39,725 nt of DNA. Origin: CBFDBF01 sp050295355 (lineage in GTDB: Bacteria; Pseudomonadota; Gammaproteobacteria; Chromatiales; Chromatiaceae). Positions 31,996 to 38,464 of this stretch are shown here, piece by piece. A program made the translations under genes and the position numbers. The notes below the pieces were generated by a model. The model was not told where the DNA came from. It saw only the letters and a list, made by a program, of their open reading frames with translations, and ran no database searches. The stretch is from contig JBNKPL010000007.1 in assembly GCA_050295355.1 (NCBI GenBank), positions 1-39,725 of the forward strand, written 5' to 3'. Numbering within the stretch: position 1 is the first letter of the stretch; every line of letters begins with the position of its first letter.

Positions 31996-32436
31996 TTAGT
32001 TAGCGCTTTCATAAAGCTTTTCGAAACTTTCGATACTAAAGCCATTCATCCGGCGGTCCCCCACCAGAATGACAGGCACCCCGCCGCCACCGAGTTTTTT
32101 GAACTCACTTTTCCCTTTCGCGCTCTTTTCCACGTCATACTCCGTGTACTGAATTCCCTTTTCCTTGAAATAGCGCTTTGCCTTTACACAAACGCCGCAC
32201 CAGCTTGCGGAATACATGATGACCTTTTTGCCGACATCCATACTGGACGTGTCGTAGGTCACGGCCTCATATGTATTTATCCGCAGCTCCACGGTTTCCG
32301 ATGAATGTGAAGTGGAAGGCTTATCCGCGAAATGAACCTTGCCGTTTTCATCTGTCCAGCGGTAGACCTCCGAACAGACGATGCTTGGATATATCAGGCT
32401 TGCCAGCAAAATATAACAATGTGGTTTCACCCTCAC
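31996..32436 (-). CDS. Exported DUF4124-glutaredoxin fusion protein
   Basis: A 146-aa protein. Signal peptide about 1-22; DUF4124 motif about 24-40 (VYRWTDENGKVHFADKPS); linker; then a glutaredoxin domain (about 70-145) with the redox motif YSASWCGVCVKAKRYF (CGVC) and the cis-Pro GGVPVILVGDRRM. The signal peptide implies thiol-disulfide chemistry outside the cytoplasm, where classical glutaredoxins do not work, so the electron donor is unclear. It borders the AT-rich defence region; the 100 bp between it and the Argonaute gene hold no clear element. Confidence 0.9.
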   Translation of the reverse strand: MRVKPHCYILLASLIYPSIVCSEVYRWTDENGKVHFADKPSTSHSSETVELRINTYEAVTYDTSSMDVGKKVIMYSASWCGVCVKAKRYFKEKGIQYTEYDVEKSAKGKSEFKKLGGGGVPVILVGDRRMNGFSIESFEKLYESAN

Positions 32437-32536
32437 GATTTACTACTCACCGTAATAGCCATTTACCATTTCTCCCACGACTTTCATCTTTTCTTCGTTA
32501 TCATCATGGTTTAAGGGCTCAGACCATTTAAGCTAG

Positions 32537-33934
32537 TTACATAAAACAACGAAAATCGTAGACTTGGTCAATCATATTTGGGTCTTCTTTTATTATCTGA
32601 GCAAAACGACTGGAATACTCTAATGTGGCAGGAAGCTTTTTGTGGAGAGTATTGTTATTCCAGTCCATCTTCGTCAGCCCTAGGATACTTTGACACGTTT
32701 CGTGCCACCCACCAGAACCTGAGAATCGTCGAATAAACAATGGTTTTGGTGTTGGAGCAAAGACGAAATCTTTATATGTTTGCCACTTAGGATTAGTCAG
32801 ATTCGCTCCAATAGTAGGCCCTTGAGTCCAGAGTAGTGCCTCGTTCTCACTTACAGGAAGATATGTCCCCCTAGGAACACCAAACCCATCCGCTTCCAAG
32901 CCGTTCCATTTGAAGCCAAATACTGGCGAACGCTCTAATATTTGAACTAGCTCAACATCAGTGCCTTCATTAAATGAATCCAGGGCGCCCTTAATTTCGT
33001 GTTCAGTAAATCGAGTACTTTTGTGAATAGTTATTTTCCGAGGGTATCGTCCGCGATGGTTTCTCTGGTACACCTGCAAACTTCTCAGAAGAATGGCTTG
33101 CATGTCTTCGGAACTTAAGTAGGGGTTTTTAGCAAAATCTACATTTTCTGCTCGCGTATCATAAGCCACAAACTCAAAGCCCAATCCATCTGCTTCAATT
33201 ATTTGGCTACAACAAGTATAGAACTGGGCATCTCCGTCAATATTTTTTAAAGAATAGCTAATACCGATAAACGCCTCATCTGCGCTTACTGATGTCAGTT
33301 TCCAAGGAATCCCATTCGCTTTCGCATACAATGCGACGCTTAGCCCCCACATTACGTTTGATCTACACTCTCTTGTCAGGGCTGTTTTTGTAACAATCTG
33401 AAATGAAATATCCAGCGGTGCGCAGCGTGCTTTTAGGTAATTATGAAGATCAAAATTCTCTCCCTTAAAACAATTTTCCCATTGATCGGACAAATAAATC
33501 ACGACGACATCAAACTGATGTTTGATGCTTCTCATTTTCCCGAGTGAATCCGCCAATGCATTAGCAAGAGCTATAAAGTTCCCGGACGCTGCATATTCGT
33601 TAAAGTCATCGGACAAAGTCTGATGAACACCCCTGCCTGCTGCTTTCAAAGGAACACGAAATGCAGATTGAAAGCCTGGATAGTTAGGGTAGTAGTCTTT
33701 CACATCTCTGGTTTGCTGCGGTTGCCCAAGCTCTCGAAATATAGACCTTAAATTATCTTGATCCTCTTCAAGGCACATAAACGCAACTTTGATTTCGCTC
33801 CAAAGGTCTAGTGCTTGACTATATGGGCCGTAATCAAGAATCCCTCTTAACGGATTACAATCCGCTCGCCCATTCATGAATAAAAGCTTTGGCTCAGGGA
33901 TATGGGAGTGTGCAGCTAAAGGTGAAATTATCAT
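32537..33934 (-). CDS. Short prokaryotic Argonaute (MID-PIWI, catalytically inactive)
   Basis: A 465-aa protein with the size and layout of short pAgos, having no PAZ domain. The MID domain is about 140-215 (FDVVVIYLSDQW, then NVMWGLSVALYAKANGIPWK, the guide 5'-phosphate region). The PIWI domain is about 217-465, beginning DEAFIGISYSL, where Ser replaces the first catalytic Asp; ITIHKSTRFTEHEI also lacks the second. The end (PLFIRRFSGSG, LPATLEYSSRFAQII) is typical of PIWI. It should bind a guide RNA and target nucleic acid without cutting. It starts 4 nt after the SIR2-APAZ stop; together they form a SPARSA-type defence operon. Confidence 0.9.
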   Translation of the reverse strand: MIISPLAAHSHIPEPKLLFMNGRADCNPLRGILDYGPYSQALDLWSEIKVAFMCLEEDQDNLRSIFRELGQPQQTRDVKDYYPNYPGFQSAFRVPLKAAGRGVHQTLSDDFNEYAASGNFIALANALADSLGKMRSIKHQFDVVVIYLSDQWENCFKGENFDLHNYLKARCAPLDISFQIVTKTALTRECRSNVMWGLSVALYAKANGIPWKLTSVSADEAFIGISYSLKNIDGDAQFYTCCSQIIEADGLGFEFVAYDTRAENVDFAKNPYLSSEDMQAILLRSLQVYQRNHRGRYPRKITIHKSTRFTEHEIKGALDSFNEGTDVELVQILERSPVFGFKWNGLEADGFGVPRGTYLPVSENEALLWTQGPTIGANLTNPKWQTYKDFVFAPTPKPLFIRRFSGSGGWHETCQSILGLTKMDWNNNTLHKKLPATLEYSSRFAQIIKEDPNMIDQVYDFRCFM

Positions 33935-33938
33935 TCAA

Positions 33939-35717
33939 TTAAATCCTTTTTGAATACACTGTTTTCGTTGACACCATGAAGTTAGCTTTCCCATATTCAT
34001 CTGCTTCAGAAAATGCAGACAATACCATTACCCCCTCTTGCTCAGAATCAAACAAGTAGTTAGACCATGCTGAAAATATCCGATCCAATACATCATTTTT
34101 TCGATTACGTACTCTCCGATCTATCAGGCCCCTTCCCTTCTCTCGGTCTTTAGGAGGAGAAATCCAAATATCAGGCCTGACAGTAAGTAGTATTGAGCCG
34201 CCGAGAAGTGAGATACCCACCTGAATAGCCTCCGCCCAAGAAAGTGGATACTCATTCCACTCTTCTAGCTCGGAATTAAATCCTCTCACCATTACGTTCG
34301 AATCGTATCCTGAGACTTCCCATCCTCCCGTTGCTTCCTCCAGCTCAGGATAGGACTTTCGTTCAGATGGAATAGGCACAACTAAATACTTACTTTTCCT
34401 TCTGTATTTCAAATGCAAACCAGCAGGTGCAGCCAAACCAAATGCTAGCGCCTCCTCTAGTGCCCCTTTCAAGGCACCTTTTTGCTTCAAAGTTTCGATA
34501 TCACAGTCCAGCTGACACCCTTGAAATACCGCTCCACTTCCAAAAATAACTTCAAGATCGGTGATCTTTCCCCATGCATACAGATCGTCATCAATGAATG
34601 CAATCATTCTTCCACGATTGTGCCTATTTAGATCATTTACTGTTTTCCAATCAATCTTGTTGTCAAGCTGCACCTTATAGGCGTACGAGGGCATTTCCAG
34701 AATATTGAATGCATTAAACCGGACGATAGGAAGAGAATTTCCTGGCCTTGGCAACGGCAGATGCATCAACTGAGGTGCGTACTCGAGAATCGCTTTATCT
34801 AAACTGATTGGCCGATCTGGAAGGTGTTTCCAAAGAGCGGTCGTCAACGCAACAAAATCAGCTATCTCAACAATCTTCGTCTCGACTCCGAGTGAGTCCG
34901 CCTTCGCTAAAATATCCAGGATCTTTTGTGGCGGTTGAAGCCCCTTCAGTGTTGCCCAAAACAATCCGTGGGGAAAAGGGTTATCACCCTCTAAGGATTC
35001 ATCAATAAGACTCATTACGGAATCATCCCGTCCACTGTACCCGACTACGAACAAGCCAAATCGACTGGATGAATTTTTAAAGCACCGCCCTAAATCCTTA
35101 TTTGCTTCCTTTAAATCATTTTTCAGGTTCATCAAAGATTCGTAGCGAAAATCTCCATGAAGCTTCACGTAAAAAGGGTATCTTTCATTATTCAGTTCAT
35201 CGTTTGCAGCTGATGGGCCTTCTAAGTGAAACGTAGTAATAGTTTTCTTTGCGACTCGGGCAAAAGAAGTCTCAACAACATCATCAAAATTCGTTGTGAA
35301 TATACACCTTAGATAGCCAGTTTCAATCAATCCCGCCAAGGCTTTTTGGCCTGATGAAATCGTTATTGACTCAGAGCTCAACACCTCTCTCAAATAGTCC
35401 CTTTGCTTCCCATAGTCATCTCCAAACAACAACTCAAAATAAAATGAATACTCTGAGTCATCCCATTCTGTAGGAAACCCCTTTGAATCCATATATGATT
35501 GAATCTTGGCTTTAACAGCGGAGAGCTGAATATCATTTCCAAGAAACTCTCTATTCTCTTCTGAACAGTAGTATCTTTTCTTCAAATCCCAAATCAGATC
35601 AGTAGCAGTAGGCAAACCTGCGCTTACTGAGGTGCCAGCACCCAGAAGCCATGTAATTTGGCCCTTCTTTGAAACTTGAGTTCTAACAAACTCAGCCTGT
35701 GTGATCGTCCCAATCAC
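33939..35717 (-). CDS. SIR2-APAZ effector of a short-Argonaute (SPARSA) defence system
   Basis: A 592-aa protein from GTG 35717, which has GAGGGA 7 nt upstream; TTG 35738 is a poorer alternative. The N-terminal SIR2 domain (about 10-290) keeps its NAD-binding and catalytic features: LLGAGTSVSAGLP (about 24-36), TTNFDD (N143), KLHGDF (H187) and VVGYSGRDD. The C-terminal region (about 320-592) is the APAZ domain that pairs with short pAgo. In studied SPARSA systems, target recognition by the pAgo activates the SIR2 domain, which depletes NAD+ and stops phage or plasmid spread by killing or arresting the cell. The AT-rich composition indicates horizontal acquisition. Confidence 0.92.
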   Translation of the reverse strand: MIGTITQAEFVRTQVSKKGQITWLLGAGTSVSAGLPTATDLIWDLKKRYYCSEENREFLGNDIQLSAVKAKIQSYMDSKGFPTEWDDSEYSFYFELLFGDDYGKQRDYLREVLSSESITISSGQKALAGLIETGYLRCIFTTNFDDVVETSFARVAKKTITTFHLEGPSAANDELNNERYPFYVKLHGDFRYESLMNLKNDLKEANKDLGRCFKNSSSRFGLFVVGYSGRDDSVMSLIDESLEGDNPFPHGLFWATLKGLQPPQKILDILAKADSLGVETKIVEIADFVALTTALWKHLPDRPISLDKAILEYAPQLMHLPLPRPGNSLPIVRFNAFNILEMPSYAYKVQLDNKIDWKTVNDLNRHNRGRMIAFIDDDLYAWGKITDLEVIFGSGAVFQGCQLDCDIETLKQKGALKGALEEALAFGLAAPAGLHLKYRRKSKYLVVPIPSERKSYPELEEATGGWEVSGYDSNVMVRGFNSELEEWNEYPLSWAEAIQVGISLLGGSILLTVRPDIWISPPKDREKGRGLIDRRVRNRKNDVLDRIFSAWSNYLFDSEQEGVMVLSAFSEADEYGKANFMVSTKTVYSKRI

Positions 35718-35931
35718 TGTGCGTCCCTCAATTTGCAATTAAATGCTATTCCCCAAAAGGGGCCGGAGTTTTTTGATCTACCTCGGCGCCCGCAAAGCGT
35801 TGACTCCTTACCATCAAAAGCAAACTTAAAGCCACTGCAATAGCGCGTATTTTTTGAACAAGTAAGGGGTACGATTTTTCGATCAGTCGCAACTTCCGCT
35901 TTGGGTCGAAACCCGTCACTCCTAAAACACA
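35718..35931 (-). other. Leader region between the attC-like hairpin and the SPARSA operon
   Basis: About 215 bp without a convincing gene. An open frame from the attC edge encodes a fragment starting MCFRSDGFRPKAEV, which resembles no protein I can name and lacks a ribosome site, so it is probably cassette-leader DNA. A small CCCC-AAAA-GGGG hairpin (35751-35762) lies 34 bp before the GTG start. The operon promoter is expected here but not clear. Confidence 0.4.
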
Positions 35932-35995
35932 TAACGGCCAAGCACACGCGACGAAAACCGCATCGCGGTTTTTGGTCGTGTGGAGCGCCTGGTTA
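35932..35995 (-). repeat. attC-like imperfect hairpin (integron recombination-site candidate)
   Basis: A 64-bp imperfect inverted repeat begins TAAC and ends GTTA, with a long stem (ACACGCGACGAAAACCGC pairing with GCGGTTTTTGGTCGTGT, extrahelical bases included) and unpaired spacers near the ends. It directly follows the GIY-YIG stop. On the minus strand it runs from GGTTAACC to the core-like GTTATGT (35935-35929). Size, polarity and mismatched arms fit an attC site. Confidence 0.5.
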
Positions 35996-36000
35996 ACCGC

Positions 36001-36579
36001 TTATTTAACTTGAGCAACATGCTTTCTTGAGCCATCAAGCCTTTTTAAACGCCCTTCTCGCATTAATATTCCTATAACACTCCATGTGAGGTAGTCTTTT
36101 GAACCACCTTTATAATCACTTTGAAGGTTAAGAGCCTTTACTGCATCTGAATTCTGGATACCACCACGATTGGCCTTTGCTAATTCAAGAGTGGCTTCTT
36201 TTAAAAGCTGTAAACCTAACTGCGCCTTTTCCCTGAGTCCAAATGGAACAATAAGATCTTTTCTTGGTTTAGATTGCTTCCCTGTTGGAAGAACTGAGTT
36301 GGTTAGAAAACCACCCGTATCTTCAGTGCCAAATGCAGAGATCAACTCAGCCTCCAACTTGAGCGCTTGGATTTCAGAAAGGCCATCCGCCAATACAGAG
36401 ACTATTACATCAAATCCTTCATCTTTAATCTCTTTGATGCGTCTTCCCTTTTTAGTTTTGTCAATATTCGTCACATGATCCCATGCGCGAGTTCCGGTAC
36501 CCTTTCCAATATAGAATGGCCTAGCATTCGAACCCCGAGGGTCTTTTAGCGAATATACGTAAAACGAATCTTCCGTCAC
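36001..36579 (-). CDS. GIY-YIG nuclease family protein (LEM-3-like/COG3680 type)
   Basis: A 192-aa protein. The nuclease domain (about 5-90) has FYVYSLKDPRGS (the GIY position), PFYIGKGTGTRAWDHV (YIG with the catalytic Arg) and a Glu in LKLEAELISAFG. The C-terminal about 80 residues (EKAQLGLQLLKEATLELAK and a TWSVIGILMREG stretch) are an uncharacterised helical domain. GTG 36579 is preceded by AAGGA 8 nt upstream. The gene fills a 665-bp cassette-like unit with an attC-like hairpin at its 3' side. It may act in defence or DNA processing. Confidence 0.85.
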   Translation of the reverse strand: MTEDSFYVYSLKDPRGSNARPFYIGKGTGTRAWDHVTNIDKTKKGRRIKEIKDEGFDVIVSVLADGLSEIQALKLEAELISAFGTEDTGGFLTNSVLPTGKQSKPRKDLIVPFGLREKAQLGLQLLKEATLELAKANRGGIQNSDAVKALNLQSDYKGGSKDYLTWSVIGILMREGRLKRLDGSRKHVAQVK

Positions 36580-36852
36580 TTATTTTTCCTTGCGGCTAAC
36601 CAGTGATTATACGGGCGACACAAATATCGAGATATATAGCCAAGATATGGCACGGGGCAGTAGGGCTGAATCGATTAAGTCCTTCAATTTCATGGCTGGT
36701 CGCGTCCCGGCGTGGAGGGTAGCTTCAATATTAGAAAAAATAGGGGCTTCGGCGCAAGTTTACCCGGCCCCGGCTTGCCAAATTCCCGATCTGGGACCAT
36801 GATTACGGGAACAATAATAATTCAAACTACAGAACCATTGAGGAGACGCCAT
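36580..36852. other. Intergenic region, right border of the AT-rich island
   Basis: A 273-bp gap between divergent genes. On the minus strand it has GTTAGCC (36600-36594), the possible left core of the GIY-YIG cassette, and a TATAAT (36611-36606) that could be a -10 box. The right part ends with the PilZ gene ribosome site AGGAG. No ORF is supported. Confidence 0.4.
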
Positions 36853-37239
36853 ATGTACTTCGGGGATCGCTACGCCACGCCCGGCAAAGCCGAGATCGAC
36901 GACAGAAGAAGGGTTACCCGCCATTCCCTGATTTACTACCTCATGGTCTGGGATCGGAAGACCAAAAAGCTGCTGGGCCATCTCGTCGATATCAACTCCG
37001 GCGGGTTTATGCTGATCAGCGAAAAGCAGATCCAGCCCGGGAAGTCCTTCGACCTGGAGATCCACTGGAATACCCCTGAGGGCAAGGAGCTCAAGATTCC
37101 GTTCAAGGCCGAGAGCCGCTGGAGTTCGGTGGACGCCAATCCCGCGTTTTTCGATACCGGGTTCCAACTGCTGGGTCCGGATGAAAAGGTGCTGGACCCA
37201 ATCCAAAAGGTGATCGAAACCTGTGGCTTCCCTGAGTAA
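36853..37239 (+). CDS. PilZ domain protein
   Basis: A 128-aa soluble protein with a single PilZ domain, predicted to bind cyclic di-GMP. The two ligand motifs are RRVTR (about residues 18-22, RxxxR) and DINSGG (about 47-52, DxNxxG type). A following beta-barrel segment includes FDLEIHWNTPEG. ATG 36853 has AGGAG 8 nt upstream; an in-frame extension into the gap is not coding-like. The effector pathway (motility, pili, exopolysaccharide) cannot be told from this locus. Confidence 0.9.
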   Translation: MYFGDRYATPGKAEIDDRRRVTRHSLIYYLMVWDRKTKKLLGHLVDINSGGFMLISEKQIQPGKSFDLEIHWNTPEGKELKIPFKAESRWSSVDANPAFFDTGFQLLGPDEKVLDPIQKVIETCGFPE

Positions 37240-37255
37240 ATCCTGAAATTTGCCA

Positions 37256-37288
37256 TTTCCCGGCCTTTTCTGGTTTGCGGCCGGGAAA
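37256..37288 (+). terminator. GC-rich hairpin after the PilZ gene
   Basis: A 10-bp perfect stem TTTCCCGGCC / GGCCGGGAAA with a 13-nt loop lies 16 bp past the PilZ stop. No T-run follows on either strand, so it is a possible but atypical terminator. Confidence 0.45.
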
Positions 37289-37387
37289 AATCTGTAAAAA
37301 CCGGCAATACTGGGCCATTGTTAGCCAAATCTCCCCCTCAGACGCTATACTTGCGCGTTTCTGAGCAAGCAGACAAAGGCCATTTCT

Positions 37388-38308
37388 TTGAATACGCCAA
37401 CAACAAGCATTAGCCCGGACGTTTCCACGTTTCAGGGGCTGATTTTTGCACTGGAGCAGTACTGGGCCAACCAGGGCTGCGTGGTTCTCCAACCTTATGA
37501 TATGGAGATGGGTGCCGGGACCTTTCACACCGCCACCTTCCTGCGCTCCATCGGCCCGGAACCCTGGAACGCGGCCTATGTGCAGCCCTCGCGCCGCCCC
37601 ACGGACGGCCGTTATGGCGAAAATCCCAACCGCCTGCAGCACTATTATCAGTATCAGGTGGCGCTGAAGCCCAATCCCCTCAATATCCAGGAGCTCTACC
37701 TCGGTTCCCTGGAGATGATGGGCATCGACCCCAAGGTGCACGACATCCGTTTCGTGGAAGACAACTGGGAATCCCCCACCCTCGGCGCCTGGGGCCTCGG
37801 CTGGGAGGTTTGGCTGAACGGCATGGAGGTGACCCAGTTTACCTACTTCCAGCAGGTGGGCGGCCTGGACTGCCGCCCCGTCACGGGCGAGATCACCTAT
37901 GGCCTGGAACGGCTGGCCATGTACATCCAGGGCGTGGAGAGCGTGTTCGATCTGGTGTGGACCAACGGACCCCAGGGGCCGGTCACCTACGGCGATGTGT
38001 TCCACCAGAACGAGGTGGAACAGTCCGCCTACAACTTCGAGCACGCGGATGTGGATTTTCTGTTCGGCCTGTTCGACCAGTGCGAGAAGGAGAGCCAGAA
38101 GCTCATCGAGCTGGGCCTGCCCCTGCCCGCCTACGAACAGGTGCTGAAGGCATCCCACACCTTCAACCTCCTGGACGCCCGCCACGCCATCTCGGTCACC
38201 GAGCGCCAGCGCTACATATTAAAGGTACGCACCCTGGCCCGCGCCGTGGCCCAGGCCTACTACGACGCCCGGGAGAAACTGGGCTTTCCCATGGTTAAAG
38301 AGGGATAG
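37388..38308 (+). CDS. glyQ: Glycine--tRNA ligase alpha subunit
   Basis: A 306-aa alpha subunit of the bacterial alpha2-beta2 glycyl-tRNA synthetase, holding the class II catalytic site. It aligns closely with E. coli GlyQ throughout: STFQGLIFALEQYWANQGC, YVQPSRRPTDGRYGENPNR, EVWLNGMEVTQFTYFQQVGG and LLDARHAISVTERQRYI. The start appears to be TTG (37388) with AAAGG 8 nt upstream; the first internal ATG is far inside the conserved domain. glyS follows after a repeat element. Confidence 0.97.
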   Translation: MNTPTTSISPDVSTFQGLIFALEQYWANQGCVVLQPYDMEMGAGTFHTATFLRSIGPEPWNAAYVQPSRRPTDGRYGENPNRLQHYYQYQVALKPNPLNIQELYLGSLEMMGIDPKVHDIRFVEDNWESPTLGAWGLGWEVWLNGMEVTQFTYFQQVGGLDCRPVTGEITYGLERLAMYIQGVESVFDLVWTNGPQGPVTYGDVFHQNEVEQSAYNFEHADVDFLFGLFDQCEKESQKLIELGLPLPAYEQVLKASHTFNLLDARHAISVTERQRYILKVRTLARAVAQAYYDAREKLGFPMVKEG

Positions 38309-38449
38309 CCACAGAGGGGACAAAAAACACCTTAGTGAGAGGTTGGGGGAGAAGAAAACCCATTGTTCCACTCCCCCTCCCAGCCTCCCCCACTCGTGGG
38401 GGAGGGGTAAAACGAATCTCTCTGTGACCTCTGTGTGCTCTGTGGCTAA
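38306..38449. repeat. Dispersed repeat with CTCTGTG-type inverted termini, copy B
   Basis: The 156-bp glyQ-glyS spacer is almost filled by an element whose ends (GCCACAGAGGGGAC at 38308; CTCTGTGTGCTCTGTGGC ending near 38446) match those of copy A at 1766-1900. Inside is a perfect stem CCTCCCCCA-CTCG-TGGGGGAGG (38384-38405), preceded by further G- and C-rich complementary blocks. Confidence 0.72.
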
Positions 38450-38464
38450 AGAGAAATTGAAAGA

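Noticed and set aside
35714..35947. 77-codon minus-strand frame before SIR2-APAZ
   Set aside because: It runs through the attC-like hairpin and overlaps the SIR2-APAZ start, has no ribosome site and no family match; treated as cassette leader.
37256..37288. Strong intrinsic terminator after the PilZ gene
   Set aside because: The stem is strong but no T-run follows on either strand, so it is listed only as a possible terminator.
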